Shown: positions 8,426 through 18,528 of the stretch, piece after piece
Position numbering within the stretch: position 1 is the first letter of the stretch
How the letters are laid out: each line of letters starts with the position of its first letter
Source: an uncultured Polaribacter sp.
Lineage (GTDB): Bacteria > Bacteroidota > Bacteroidia > Flavobacteriales > Flavobacteriaceae
Direction: 5' to 3'
Length of the DNA stretch: 64,000 nt
NCBI GenBank assembly: GCA_943788865.1
Contig: CALSRX010000002.1
Span: 1-64,000, forward strand
Translations under genes and position numbers: made by a program
The notes under the pieces: generated by a model
Database searches by the model: none
Told to the model about the DNA's origin: nothing
What the model saw: only the letters and a program-made list of their open reading frames with translations

Positions 8426-9742
8426 TTATTCTTCGTCTTTCCAGTTCAAGCGATCCATTTGGTTGTATTGCCAAGGTGCTCCATTGTTTTCGATGTTGGT
8501 CATCATCATATTTAATTCTTGCGGAGCAGCACTCTCTTCCATTACTAAATATCTTCTCATATCCATAATAATAGATAGCGGATCAATATTTATAGGGCAT
8601 TCTTGCACACAAGCATTACAACTTGTACACGCCCATAATTCTTCTGGTATTATATAATCATTTAGAAGTTGTTTGCCATCGTCTTTAAAAGTTCCTCCAT
8701 TTGCATCGATATTTGCCCCAACTTCTTCCATTCTATCCCGAGTTTTCATCATAATTGCTCTAGGTGATAACTCTTTTCCGGTAAGACTTGCCGGACAAGA
8801 AGATGTACATCGTCCACATTCAGTACAGGTATACGCATTCATTAATTGAACCCAATTTAAATCTGTCACATCTGAAGCTCCAAATTTTTCAGGAACTTCA
8901 TCTTCTACTCCTTCTGCTGGGGCAGCATAAGGATCTACACTTGGATCCATCATTAATTGAACTTCTTTTGTTACCGCCTCTAAATTATCTAATTGCCCTT
9001 TTGGCTGCAATTTGGCATAGAATGTATTCGGAAAAGCTAATAAAATGTGTAAATGCTTTGAATAGTATAAATAATTTAAGAAAATTAAAATTCCAACAAT
9101 ATGAATCCACCAAGCAGATTGCTCTATAATGTGTAACATTTCTGGGGTAAACCCTTTCAACATTGGATATACAAATTGACTTATTGGGTTCCCAATTCCT
9201 GCTTCTTGAAAAGCAATATCTGAAGCATTCATTACAATAAATAAAGACATTAAAACCATTTCGAAATAGAGAATAATATTCCCATCATTCTTTGGCCACC
9301 CTTTCATTTCTTTATTCCAAAAACGCTTCAATTTAATTACGTTTCTTCGAATCCAAAAAACAATAACAGAAACAAAAACCAACGCTGCTAATATTTCAAA
9401 AGTTCCTATTAAAAAACCATAAAAAGTAGCCCCCAAAAGAGGTTGAAAAACACGATGTGTTCCTAACAATCCATCAATAATAATTTCTAAAACTTCTATG
9501 TTTATAATAATAAATCCTAGATAAACAGCTACATGTAATATTCCAGAAACAGGCCTTCTAACCATTTTATATTGCCCCAATGCAATTTTAGCCATGTTTT
9601 TCCATCTCGCAGCTTTATTGTCTGATCTATCTACCTCTTTTCCTAATTTAATATTTCTAATTAGTTTGCGAATATTCTTTACAAAAAAACCGATTCCGGC
9701 TATGAGTATAAGTGCAAAAATGATGTTTGGTATGTATTGCAT
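8426..9742 (-). CDS. Membrane Fe-S (4Fe-4S ferredoxin) oxidoreductase, HdrC/DsrM-like
   Basis: 438 residues. The N-terminal half holds about five membrane helices (around 5-22, 65-90, 105-130, 158-178, 208-228) with His residues that could hold heme. The cytoplasmic half has two complete 4Fe-4S motifs: Cys306, 309, 312, 316 (CTECGRCTSSCP) and Cys372, 375, 378, 382 (CTSCNACVQECP). With the downstream CCG-domain protein it resembles the HdrDE/DsrMK arrangement that moves electrons between quinones and soluble partners. It starts directly at MQYIPNIIFALIL. Confidence 0.85.
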   Translation of the reverse strand: MQYIPNIIFALILIAGIGFFVKNIRKLIRNIKLGKEVDRSDNKAARWKNMAKIALGQYKMVRRPVSGILHVAVYLGFIIINIEVLEIIIDGLLGTHRVFQPLLGATFYGFLIGTFEILAALVFVSVIVFWIRRNVIKLKRFWNKEMKGWPKNDGNIILYFEMVLMSLFIVMNASDIAFQEAGIGNPISQFVYPMLKGFTPEMLHIIEQSAWWIHIVGILIFLNYLYYSKHLHILLAFPNTFYAKLQPKGQLDNLEAVTKEVQLMMDPSVDPYAAPAEGVEDEVPEKFGASDVTDLNWVQLMNAYTCTECGRCTSSCPASLTGKELSPRAIMMKTRDRMEEVGANIDANGGTFKDDGKQLLNDYIIPEELWACTSCNACVQECPINIDPLSIIMDMRRYLVMEESAAPQELNMMMTNIENNGAPWQYNQMDRLNWKDEE

Positions 9743-9895
9743 ATCTATTTTTTTGTACGTTTATTTTTATTGATACCTTCAATGAAACTCATCAACAGAA
9801 TTAGTTGGAGATAAGCCCATAATATCGAATACAGCTAAAATTATTTATCCTCGAGTAGATTTGTTAATACTTAGAATAACTATTATCCTACTCCT
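9743..9895. other. Short gap with no intact gene
   Basis: AT-rich spacer between the MCE gene and the Fe-S oxidoreductase. On the minus strand a short open patch reads FDIMGLSPTNSVDEFH before a stop. It has no plausible start and I cannot assign it. Confidence 0.4.
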
Positions 9896-10861
9896 TTAAT
9901 TTTTAATTTCAGCTTCTTTATTTTTATCAGGATTGTATGGTTCTGCTTTTTTTCCGAAAAGAGAGAAATGTACAAATCGTTTTGGATTTAACTTCATTTC
10001 TATAATCAACTCTTCTAACTCTTTAGACATGTTTGTTAAATTAGTATACATCGCATCATCTTTTACCAATTTACCTAAAGTACCCTCTCCTTTTTGGACT
10101 CCTAACATTAATTGATTGATGTAATCTAAAGATTCTTGTGCTTTTGTAATAGTCAAGCCAATGTTTGCATTTACCAAAGTATCTGATAACTTCATTAAGT
10201 TTTCTGTTATAACTCTAGTATTATCAAACGTATTTTTGATTCCAACTTTACTAGAATCTAACAATTGATTTACAGAACCTAATGTTTTTCTAAAATCATT
10301 AATGGTATACTCTATCCCTTTAATACTTCTATTTAAACTTTTTCTAGATTCAATAGTAAGTGTTTGATTTAACCCTACTAGTAAAGAATCTGCACTAACA
10401 ATCACATTTTCTAGCTTAGCCTGTAATGGATTCAGTTTTTCACCTACTGATGAAAAAATATCTGATTCTACTTCTCCTTTTAAAGAATCTCCATCAACAG
10501 CCATTTCTCCTTCATAAGAAGGAATAATTGCTAAAGATTGCCCTCCCATTAAACTTGCACTATAAATTTTTGCAATACTACTTTTTGAAAATTGAAAATC
10601 ATTTTCAATTAATAACTCTACAATTAATTTTCCTCTTTTTTCTGGGTTTGTATTGAATTTTATATCGACAACACTACCAACCTGTAAACCGTTTATCGTA
10701 ACACTACTAGATTTTTTTAACCCTTGTATATTATTATACTCAACAAAAAAATGACGTTGACTATTAGCAAATATATTTTCTCCTTTTAAGAAATTAAATC
10801 CCCAAATAAAAAGAGCAATAACAACAACTGCAACAAATCCCGTTTTTAATTCTCTAGACAT
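9896..10861 (-). CDS. MlaD/MCE-domain lipid-transport protein
   Basis: An inner-membrane-anchored MCE protein of the Mla type, which carries phospholipid across the periplasm with a permease and ATPase encoded elsewhere. I chose the start MSRELKTGFVAVVVIALFIWGF over a Met seven codons upstream, because homologs begin right before a RELKTG helix. The membrane helix covers about residues 9-27. The MCE domain follows (YNNIQGLKKSSSVTINGLQVGSV, about 42-64). A long helical region contains LVGLNQTLTIESRK and a QKGEGTLGKLVKDDAMYTNL motif typical of Bacteroidota MlaD. It is 55 bases downstream of the amidase gene. Confidence 0.85.
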   Translation of the reverse strand: MSRELKTGFVAVVVIALFIWGFNFLKGENIFANSQRHFFVEYNNIQGLKKSSSVTINGLQVGSVVDIKFNTNPEKRGKLIVELLIENDFQFSKSSIAKIYSASLMGGQSLAIIPSYEGEMAVDGDSLKGEVESDIFSSVGEKLNPLQAKLENVIVSADSLLVGLNQTLTIESRKSLNRSIKGIEYTINDFRKTLGSVNQLLDSSKVGIKNTFDNTRVITENLMKLSDTLVNANIGLTITKAQESLDYINQLMLGVQKGEGTLGKLVKDDAMYTNLTNMSKELEELIIEMKLNPKRFVHFSLFGKKAEPYNPDKNKEAEIKN

Positions 10862-10915
10862 ACATTCTTTTTTAAATAACAATATTACTAATAATTTTTT
10901 GGAGATTATCAGTAA

Positions 10916-12049
10916 TTACTTTGTTTTTAGTGCTTGTTTTACTGAAATTTTTTCTCCATTCTTAAAAGCAGCTATAAAGGCCGATCTATATCCTTTCTTT
11001 TTCACTCTTTTAAGCAATGATTGTATATTATTATAATCGGCTGTTTTTCCATAATAATACTTATAAAAACTACCAACTTTTATACTTTCTACGTTTTTTA
11101 AACCTTTAAAGTTATATGATTTTGTAGCTATTTTTTTTCGACTTGAAGCAATTTGAATTTTAAACTCAACAACATCTTTATCTATAATTTGTTCTACTTC
11201 ATTTTTTTGAACGATAATTGGTTTTTTTTCAATCGAAACAACTTCTACAGTATTAATTTTTAATTGATTTACAAAAGAGATAATTGAATTCGCAATGTTT
11301 TTTGCCATTGCTAATTGCCCTGTTTTAGAATTCAAAAAACGTCCTTCTTTCTTATTCGTTAAAAAACCTAGTTCTATTAAAACACTTGGCATAATGGTCT
11401 CTCTTAGCACTTGAAAGTTATCCATTTTCACATGTCTATTGTGTCTGTTTAATTTATTTACAAGGTTGTTCTGAATAAGACTAGCCAACTGTAAACTTTG
11501 ATCTAAGTTTTCTTCTTGTAATAAAGATAAACCGATTACAGATTCTGGAGAGTTTGGATCGTAATTATAATTCTGTTTATAATCTTTTTCTAACAAAATC
11601 ACACTGTTTTCTCTCTTTGCAATTTCTAAATTTTGCCTATTTCCTCTTGCCCCTAAAACAAAAGTTCCTGTGCCAAAAGCATTTGAAGTATGAGAATCGC
11701 AATGAATCGAGACAAACAAATCTGCTTTTATATCATTAGCGATATCTCCTCGTTTCCACAATTCAACAAAAACATCTTTTTTTCGAGTAAAAACTACTTT
11801 AATATCCTTTTGTTTCCCAACAATTCTTCCAATCTCTAAGGCTACTTTTAATGCAATATTTTTTTCTCGATATCCGTTACCAATGTTCCCTGGATCATGT
11901 CCTCCATGCCCAGCATCAATAACAATTGTATATGTTCTCTTTTGAGCAAAACTAAATTGTGTTGCAGATAAAAAAAATAAGCTACATACTATTAGAGTAA
12001 AAAGTTTTGTTTTATGATTATATTTAGAGTGTTCTACTATTGGCATCAA
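10916..12049 (-). CDS. N-acetylmuramoyl-L-alanine amidase (AmiC-like) with C-terminal SPOR-like domain
   Basis: A secreted zinc amidase that cuts peptide stems from peptidoglycan. 377 residues. A signal peptide ends about FSFAQ (residue 36). The Amidase_3 domain starts VIDAGHGGHDPG (zinc His), with Glu in YREKNIALK, SIHCDSHT (second His) and VLIELGFLTNKKEG near its end (catalytic Glu). After a linker, the last 80 residues (KIQIASSRKKIATKSYNFKGL onward) look like a SPOR domain and would direct it to the septum. The likely promoter is on the minus strand at 12119-12149. Confidence 0.9.
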   Translation of the reverse strand: MMPIVEHSKYNHKTKLFTLIVCSLFFLSATQFSFAQKRTYTIVIDAGHGGHDPGNIGNGYREKNIALKVALEIGRIVGKQKDIKVVFTRKKDVFVELWKRGDIANDIKADLFVSIHCDSHTSNAFGTGTFVLGARGNRQNLEIAKRENSVILLEKDYKQNYNYDPNSPESVIGLSLLQEENLDQSLQLASLIQNNLVNKLNRHNRHVKMDNFQVLRETIMPSVLIELGFLTNKKEGRFLNSKTGQLAMAKNIANSIISFVNQLKINTVEVVSIEKKPIIVQKNEVEQIIDKDVVEFKIQIASSRKKIATKSYNFKGLKNVESIKVGSFYKYYYGKTADYNNIQSLLKRVKKKGYRSAFIAAFKNGEKISVKQALKTK

Positions 12050-12118
12050 TATTTTTACTTAATTTTGGCTTTTCAGATTTGGCACTTCAATTTTTGAAGT
12101 ATATTTTTACATTGATCA

Positions 12119-12149
12119 CAAAAATAGCATTAAAAGCATTGCAATCAAA
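12119..12149 (-). promoter_or_regulatory. Promoter for the amidase gene
   Basis: On the minus strand TTTG (plus 12146-12149) is separated by 19 bases from TATTTTTG (plus 12119-12126). This matches the Bacteroidota consensus TTTG-N19-TAnnTTTG. Transcription would begin about 60 bases before the amidase ATG. Confidence 0.55.
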
Positions 12150-14751
12150 CATACAACACATACTTTTATTTAGCTTCCTTAGCCTTTTTTGCTTACAAAT
12201 TGGTTTTGCTCAAGAAATTAAAACAAAAACCAATCCAGTTACACTTCTTAAAGATAAAAAAACTTCCTTAAAAAAGGACAGTCTTTTGCTAAAGAAAAAA
12301 TTAGACACCATTAAAATTGATACTATAGTAAAAGCCAAAAGCTCAATTGAATCTAAAATAACACATAATGCGGTAGATTACATTTTGCAAAATGCTAAAA
12401 CCAAACAAATAGAATTATACAACCAGGCTCATGTTACCTATGAAGACATTGATTTAAAAGCGGGGTATATTTTAATTGACAACAAAAAAAACACCTTATT
12501 TGCTAAAGGAATAAAAGACAGCTTAGGCTATGTACAGAGGCCTGTTTTTAAACAGGGGTCTCAAGAATCTGAACAAGATTCTATTTTGTATAATTTTAAA
12601 ACAAAAAAAACCATCATATACAATATCAAAACCAATCAATCTGGAATGATTACTTATGGTGAAAAAATGAAGAAAGTAAATGATTCAACCATTTTCATTA
12701 GAGATATAAAGTTTACTACTTCAGATAAAGTAAATCCAGATTACTACATCAAAACTAGAAAAGCGAAATTAGTTCCCGGTAAAAAAATCATTGTTGGATT
12801 GAGTAACTTAGTCATTGCCGATGTGCCAACACCAGTTGCAATTCCGTTTGCCTATTTTCCAATGACAGACAAAAGAGCTTCTGGCTTTATCATTCCCACT
12901 TGGGGAGAAGCAAGTAACCAAGGTTATTTTTTACAAAATGGAGGTTATTATTTAGCTTTTAATGATTATCTAGACATTTCTTTAATGGGTGATGTCTATA
13001 CTAATGGAAGTTGGGGTTTACGAACAGAATCTAACTATGTAGTTCGTTATAAATACAATGGTAATTTTAGCTTGCGATATGAAAACCTAATTAGAAGTTT
13101 AAAAGGATTTGATGATTATAGCAAATCATCTAATTTTAATATTCAATGGTCTCATAGCCAAGATTCAAAATCAAATCCGAATGCTCGTTTTTCTGCTTCT
13201 GTAAATTTAGGTAGCAGTAAATATTTTAGAGAATCTTTAAACGAGGTAAATAGTTCTGATTTCTTAACAAACACCTTAAGTTCTTCAATATCCTATTACA
13301 AGAAGTTTGTTGGCACTCCATTTAATTTAAACGCTACTGCAAGCCACACACAGAACACAAATACTCAAGCAATTTCAATGACCTTGCCTTCATTACAGGT
13401 AAATATGGATAGAATTTACCCCTTTGCTGGTAAAGGGGGAGTCAAAAAAAATGCCTTGCAAAAAATCGGATTGAATTATAGTATGAAAGGAGATTACAGG
13501 ATCAATACAGTAGATTCTTTATTCTTTAAACCCGAAATGTTTGAAACTGCAAAAGCAGGTATGCAACATACTGCTTCTGCAAACACAAACATGAAAGTAC
13601 TGAAATACTTCACCTTATCTCCAAGCGCTAATTTTAAAGAAGTATGGAACTGGGATTACATCAACAGATATTACGATGCAACTACCGGAACTGCAATAAA
13701 AGATACCGTTAGAGGCTTTAAAAGTTTTAGAGAATATAGTGCTGGACTTTCTTTAGGTACTACTTTATATGGTGATTTTTCTTTAAAAAACGGAAAAATA
13801 AAATTACGCCACACCATTAGACCTTCAATCACTTATGGATACAGACCTGATTTTGCTGATAAATACAATCAACAAGTACAACAAAGTATAGATCCTAATG
13901 ACATTCTAACCTATTCGCCTTTTGAAAATGGTATTTACGGAAGACCAGGAACTGGTTTATCAAACTCAATCGGAATTAACATTAGTAACGTATTAGAAGC
14001 TAAAGTTGCTTCTAAAGATTCGTTAAATGTAGAAGACAAAAAAATAACCCTTTTAAACAATTTAAATTTTAGCACAAATTACAATATTGCTGCTGATAGT
14101 TTAAAATGGAGCCCAGTGAATGTAAACGCAGGTACTCGTTTTTTTAAAGATAAATTATCCATCAATTTTGGCGCTACTTTAGATCCTTATCAAGTTGATG
14201 GAAATGGGAGTAGAATTAATAAAATCAACAGCAGTGTTTTTAGATTGACAAGTGCAAATATTACAGCCAATGTTTCACTTTCGAGCAGAGATTTTGAAAA
14301 AAAGGAAAAAAACACAACATCAAGCACAAATCAAAATCAGTTTGGAGAAACCTCCAGCAACACACCCAACAAGAATGATAAGGATGTCAAAGAAACCAAA
14401 TTATACAGAGCTACAATTCCATGGAATATTAACATTGCCTATGCAATAAACTATACTGATTACGGAATTGGAAATAGCGGAATAGGCTCTAATTCTTTGA
14501 TGTTTAACGGAGATTTAGAATTATCTCCTAAATGGAAAGTGCGGTATAGTTCTGGGTATGATTTTAAAAACAAAGGTTTTACGTATACTCGTCTAGGTTT
14601 TACAAGAGATTTAGATAGTTGGAGTTTTAATTTTGACTGGTCTCCTTTCGGCAACAACAAATCGTATTATTTTAGAATTGGTGTCAACTCAAGTATGCTG
14701 AGTGATTTAAAATGGGATAAACGTAGTTTACCAGATAGATTATTGTTTTAG
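12139..14751 (+). CDS. lptD: LPS-assembly outer-membrane protein LptD-like
   Basis: A large outer-membrane beta-barrel that inserts lipopolysaccharide into the outer leaflet. The open frame begins at 12040, overlapping the amidase start. I prefer a TTG at 12139, because it gives a clean signal peptide (SNIQHILLFSFLSLFCLQIGFAQ) and because both divergent promoters appear to lie within 12080-12150. The N-terminal jellyroll part has LYNQAHVTYEDIDLKAGYILID, as in OstA domains. The middle contains PVAIPFAYFPMTDKRASGFIIPTWGE, typical of LptD. About 650 residues of alternating barrel strands follow, ending in SDLKWDKRSLPDRLLF with a terminal Phe. It is about 870 residues, normal for Bacteroidota. 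Confidence 0.88.
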   Translation: MQSNIQHILLFSFLSLFCLQIGFAQEIKTKTNPVTLLKDKKTSLKKDSLLLKKKLDTIKIDTIVKAKSSIESKITHNAVDYILQNAKTKQIELYNQAHVTYEDIDLKAGYILIDNKKNTLFAKGIKDSLGYVQRPVFKQGSQESEQDSILYNFKTKKTIIYNIKTNQSGMITYGEKMKKVNDSTIFIRDIKFTTSDKVNPDYYIKTRKAKLVPGKKIIVGLSNLVIADVPTPVAIPFAYFPMTDKRASGFIIPTWGEASNQGYFLQNGGYYLAFNDYLDISLMGDVYTNGSWGLRTESNYVVRYKYNGNFSLRYENLIRSLKGFDDYSKSSNFNIQWSHSQDSKSNPNARFSASVNLGSSKYFRESLNEVNSSDFLTNTLSSSISYYKKFVGTPFNLNATASHTQNTNTQAISMTLPSLQVNMDRIYPFAGKGGVKKNALQKIGLNYSMKGDYRINTVDSLFFKPEMFETAKAGMQHTASANTNMKVLKYFTLSPSANFKEVWNWDYINRYYDATTGTAIKDTVRGFKSFREYSAGLSLGTTLYGDFSLKNGKIKLRHTIRPSITYGYRPDFADKYNQQVQQSIDPNDILTYSPFENGIYGRPGTGLSNSIGINISNVLEAKVASKDSLNVEDKKITLLNNLNFSTNYNIAADSLKWSPVNVNAGTRFFKDKLSINFGATLDPYQVDGNGSRINKINSSVFRLTSANITANVSLSSRDFEKKEKNTTSSTNQNQFGETSSNTPNKNDKDVKETKLYRATIPWNINIAYAINYTDYGIGNSGIGSNSLMFNGDLELSPKWKVRYSSGYDFKNKGFTYTRLGFTRDLDSWSFNFDWSPFGNNKSYYFRIGVNSSMLSDLKWDKRSLPDRLLF

Positions 14752-14785
14752 GAATTAGGAATTAGGAATTAGGAATTAGGAATTA
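14751..14785 (+). repeat. Five tandem copies of GGAATTA
   Basis: The 7-base unit GGAATTA repeats five times exactly, beginning on the last base of the lptD stop codon. Such arrays expand and contract by slippage. No gene depends on the length. Confidence 0.9.
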
Positions 14786-14882
14786 GGAAAAATTAAAATT
14801 TTAAATCAAATTACTAAAATAAAATTAAACTTTGTTTCTTGAAAAACTTGAAGCTCTGAGCCTATGATACTTCACTACTCTG

Positions 14883-14890
14883 TAACTTTG
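14883..14890 (+). promoter_or_regulatory. Probable -7 box for ridA
   Basis: TAACTTTG matches TAnnTTTG 30 bases before the ridA ATG. No TTG is found at the proper upstream distance, so this is tentative. Confidence 0.35.
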
Positions 14891-14919
14891 CAACTTTAAA
14901 CCTTATAAAAAATAAAAAC

Positions 14920-15300
14920 ATGAAAACAATTATTACAACCTCAAAAGCACCAGCGCCAATCGGACCATATAACCAAGCCACATTAGTTGGAAACACCTTG
15001 TATACGTCTGGTCAAATTGCCATAAACCCAGTAAATGGAGAGTTGGTTTTAGACGATATTACAACTGAAACTAAACAAGTAATGGAAAATGTAAAAGCGG
15101 TTTTAGAAGCTGCTGAAATGACGTTTGAAAATATTGTAAAAACTTCTATTTTTATTTCTGATATGGAAAATTTTGGAGCTATCAATGCAGTGTATGCAAC
15201 CTATTTTAATGAAGCAACAGCACCGGCAAGAGAAACAGTTGAAGTTGCCAATTTACCTAAATATGTAAATGTAGAAATTAGTGTGATTGCTGTTAAATAA
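14920..15300 (+). CDS. ridA: RidA family enamine/imine deaminase
   Basis: 126 residues, full length for RidA. It hydrolyses reactive enamine and imine intermediates released by PLP enzymes, protecting other PLP enzymes. It shows the family signature at the start (KAPAPIGPYNQAT), GQIAINP, the middle VLEAAEMTFENIVKTSIFI, and the C-terminal APARETVEVANLPK with the Arg that binds the carboxylate. It is a single gene ended by a strong palindromic terminator shared with gap. Confidence 0.92.
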   Translation: MKTIITTSKAPAPIGPYNQATLVGNTLYTSGQIAINPVNGELVLDDITTETKQVMENVKAVLEAAEMTFENIVKTSIFISDMENFGAINAVYATYFNEATAPARETVEVANLPKYVNVEISVIAVK

Positions 15301-15308
15301 TTTATTTT

Positions 15309-15360
15309 ATCATAACAAAAAAGCCGTTTTAAAATTTTAAAACGGCTTTTTTGTTATGAT
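15309..15360. terminator. Perfect 52-bp palindrome, bidirectional terminator
   Basis: Two 26-base arms are exact reverse complements without spacer. The core AAAAAAGCCGTTTTAAAA is followed by its complement and a T run in either direction. It lies between ridA and gap, which converge here, so it ends both transcripts. Confidence 0.85.
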
Positions 15361-15371
15361 GTAGAAACTTC

Positions 15372-16376
<1,005 letters not shown>

Positions 16377-16389
16377 TTATTTTTATTTT

Positions 16390-17373
16390 TTAAATCGACA
16401 TTATATCTGACACTCTTAATAATTCTTTATCAATTGCATGTCCACCTTTTATGGCTTCTTTAATACCAGTAGTAATTACCTCATTGTTTTTTAAACCAAC
16501 CATTAAATTCGTTTTGTTTTCTAGAAGCAATTCTACTGCCTTTACGCCTAGTCTACTAGCCAAAACTCGGTCGAAACAACTAGGTGTACCACCTCTTTGC
16601 ATATGACCTAAAACTGAAACTCTAGCTTCGTAATCTGGCAAATTCTTTTCTACATAATCAGCCAACTCAAAAACATTTTTTCCGTTTTTATCTCCTTCTG
16701 CTACCACAACTATGCTAGAAGATTTTCCAGATTTCCTGCTTTTCGTTAGAGATTCTAACATTCTTTCCAACCCTAAATCTTCTTCCGGAATTAAAATTTC
16801 TTCGGCTCCTGCTCCAACTCCTGCATTTAAAGCGATAAAACCAGCATCTCTACCCATCACTTCAACAAAAAACAACCTGTTGTGTGAAGAAGCAGTATCT
16901 CTAATTTTATCAATAGCTTCAACAGCTGTGTTTAAAGCGGTATCAAACCCTATGGTATGAGAAGTTCCAAAAATATCATTATCTATGGTTCCTGGAATTC
17001 CTATTATTGGAAAATTAAACTCAGTATTAAAAACTAGTGCTCCTGTAAAAGAACCATCTCCACCAATCACAACCAAGGCGTCAATTTCATGTTTCTTTAA
17101 ATTTAAAAACGCTTTTTCACGACCTTCTTTAGTTCTAAACTCTTTAGATCTTGCGGTTTTAAGAATGGTACCACCTTTGTTGATGATGTTGTTTACACTT
17201 CTGGCTTTTAACTCCACGAAATCACCTTCAATCATTCCTTGATAACCTCTGTAAATACCTATACAGTCTTTTTGATAATAAGCACAAGTTCTTACAACTG
17301 ACCTTATCGCTGCATTCATTCCTGGTGAATCGCCACCAGAAGTCATAACCGCTATTTTATTAATTTTTTTCAT
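16390..17373 (-). CDS. pfkA: ATP-dependent 6-phosphofructokinase
   Basis: 327 residues, the normal bacterial PfkA length. It phosphorylates fructose-6-phosphate to the 1,6-bisphosphate. Visible motifs are MTSGGDSPGMNAAIRSVVR at the start, VVIGGDGSFTGA (the Gly after GGDG fits ATP rather than pyrophosphate use), GIPGTIDNDIFGT with the catalytic Asp, EVMGRDAGFIAL, and VLGHMQRGGTPSCFDR near the C-terminus. It is the first gene of the pfkA-gap pair. Confidence 0.95.
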   Translation of the reverse strand: MKKINKIAVMTSGGDSPGMNAAIRSVVRTCAYYQKDCIGIYRGYQGMIEGDFVELKARSVNNIINKGGTILKTARSKEFRTKEGREKAFLNLKKHEIDALVVIGGDGSFTGALVFNTEFNFPIIGIPGTIDNDIFGTSHTIGFDTALNTAVEAIDKIRDTASSHNRLFFVEVMGRDAGFIALNAGVGAGAEEILIPEEDLGLERMLESLTKSRKSGKSSSIVVVAEGDKNGKNVFELADYVEKNLPDYEARVSVLGHMQRGGTPSCFDRVLASRLGVKAVELLLENKTNLMVGLKNNEVITTGIKEAIKGGHAIDKELLRVSDIMSI

Positions 17374-17442
17374 AATTAACTGACGAAGATATAAAATAAT
17401 AATTAAACTTTAGTATTTATTTTTAAAACCATACAATTAGAT

Positions 17443-18528
17443 TTATGTAGCTATACATTTTACTATTTCTTGATATTTATTTTCAATGTGGTTTATCAAT
17501 GCAAATTGATTGATTGCTCTGTCTAAATTATGGGTTTCATACACTGTTTTAAAGTACACATTGTTATTTAAAAAATCAGTAAAAAAACGCAACCCCATAA
17601 TAAAAGGCAATATTTTAATACTAACAGGTAATAAATTAATTTCTTGCTGTGTTGCACTTTTAAATTCTTGAAAAAAGCCTTGTGTATAGCTTTTAAAAAA
17701 CTCAAAATTAAATGCAATTTTATTGATATCTCTTTCATCTTCATCGGCTGTATTGCAAATCGTTCTTATAGCATCTCCATAATCAAAATGCAAAACCCCT
17801 TTCATAACAGTATCCGTATCAATTAAACACAAAGCTTTGTTTTCTTTTGAAAATAAAATATTTGAAATTTTAGTATCGTTATGTGTCAATCTTAAGGGCA
17901 ACAACTTTTGCTCAATAGCAGTATCAAGTTGCTGCATTTCCTTGATATGCGATTCTATAAAACAAATCTGCTCTTTAGAGCGCTTTATTGTCTCTTCAGA
18001 AGCATTTTGTAGTGCTGTTTTAAATTGATGATACCTAACACTTACAGAGTGAAAATCTTCTAAAATAGTATGGATATTAGCAACATCAATATCTTTTGTC
18101 AATTCTAAGAACTCCCCTGTTTTTTTTCCTGCCTCAAAGGCAATTTGAGTGTTTTCTGCTTTTAAATAAGTTATAGAGTCTTCAATAAAAATTGAGGCAT
18201 TCCAAAAATAACCGTCATTGTCTTCATAAAAAAAAGTATTGTCCTTTGCTTTCGCAAAACACAATACTTTTTGTTGAATTTCTTCTTGAGCTAAATGCTT
18301 TAACTTATGTTGTAAATGCTTACTTACATAAATTTTGTTCTCTATCAATTCTTTTGATCTCGGGAAAACATTTTTGTTAATTCTCTGTAAAACATAATAA
18401 GGCTTCTGTGTTGTTTTTATTAAAAAAGTATCATTTATATGTCCTGAATTTAATTCTTCAAAAGATTCAAATTCTGATGGTATTTGAAATTTATCAATGA
18501 CTTTTTTTAACACATCCTTCATTCCCAA
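17443..18528 (-). CDS. Sugar (probably hexosamine) kinase, aminoglycoside-phosphotransferase fold
   Basis: 361 residues of the APH/choline-kinase-like fold. It shows LNSGHINDTFLIKT at the N-terminus (nucleotide loop), LRLTHNDTKISNILF (catalytic loop HNDTKxxN) and LCLIDTDTVMKGVLHFDYGD (metal Asp). Its start overlaps the end of the nucleotidyltransferase gene by 10 bases. Proteins of this type paired with a sugar nucleotidyltransferase resemble the N-acetylhexosamine-1-kinase route, where the kinase makes the sugar-1-phosphate and the partner activates it. The exact sugar is inferred, not shown. Confidence 0.75.
   Translation of the reverse strand: MGMKDVLKKVIDKFQIPSEFESFEELNSGHINDTFLIKTTQKPYYVLQRINKNVFPRSKELIENKIYVSKHLQHKLKHLAQEEIQQKVLCFAKAKDNTFFYEDNDGYFWNASIFIEDSITYLKAENTQIAFEAGKKTGEFLELTKDIDVANIHTILEDFHSVSVRYHQFKTALQNASEETIKRSKEQICFIESHIKEMQQLDTAIEQKLLPLRLTHNDTKISNILFSKENKALCLIDTDTVMKGVLHFDYGDAIRTICNTADEDERDINKIAFNFEFFKSYTQGFFQEFKSATQQEINLLPVSIKILPFIMGLRFFTDFLNNNVYFKTVYETHNLDRAINQFALINHIENKYQEIVKCIAT

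Noticed and set aside
7565-9742. A methanogen-type heterodisulfide reductase
   Set aside because: The CCG and ferredoxin domains are shared with many respiratory complexes; flavobacteria lack coenzyme M and B chemistry.
14751-14790. CRISPR-like or origin iteron array
   Set aside because: Seven-base exact tandem units without spacers are a simple slippage repeat; no DnaA boxes or cas genes are near.
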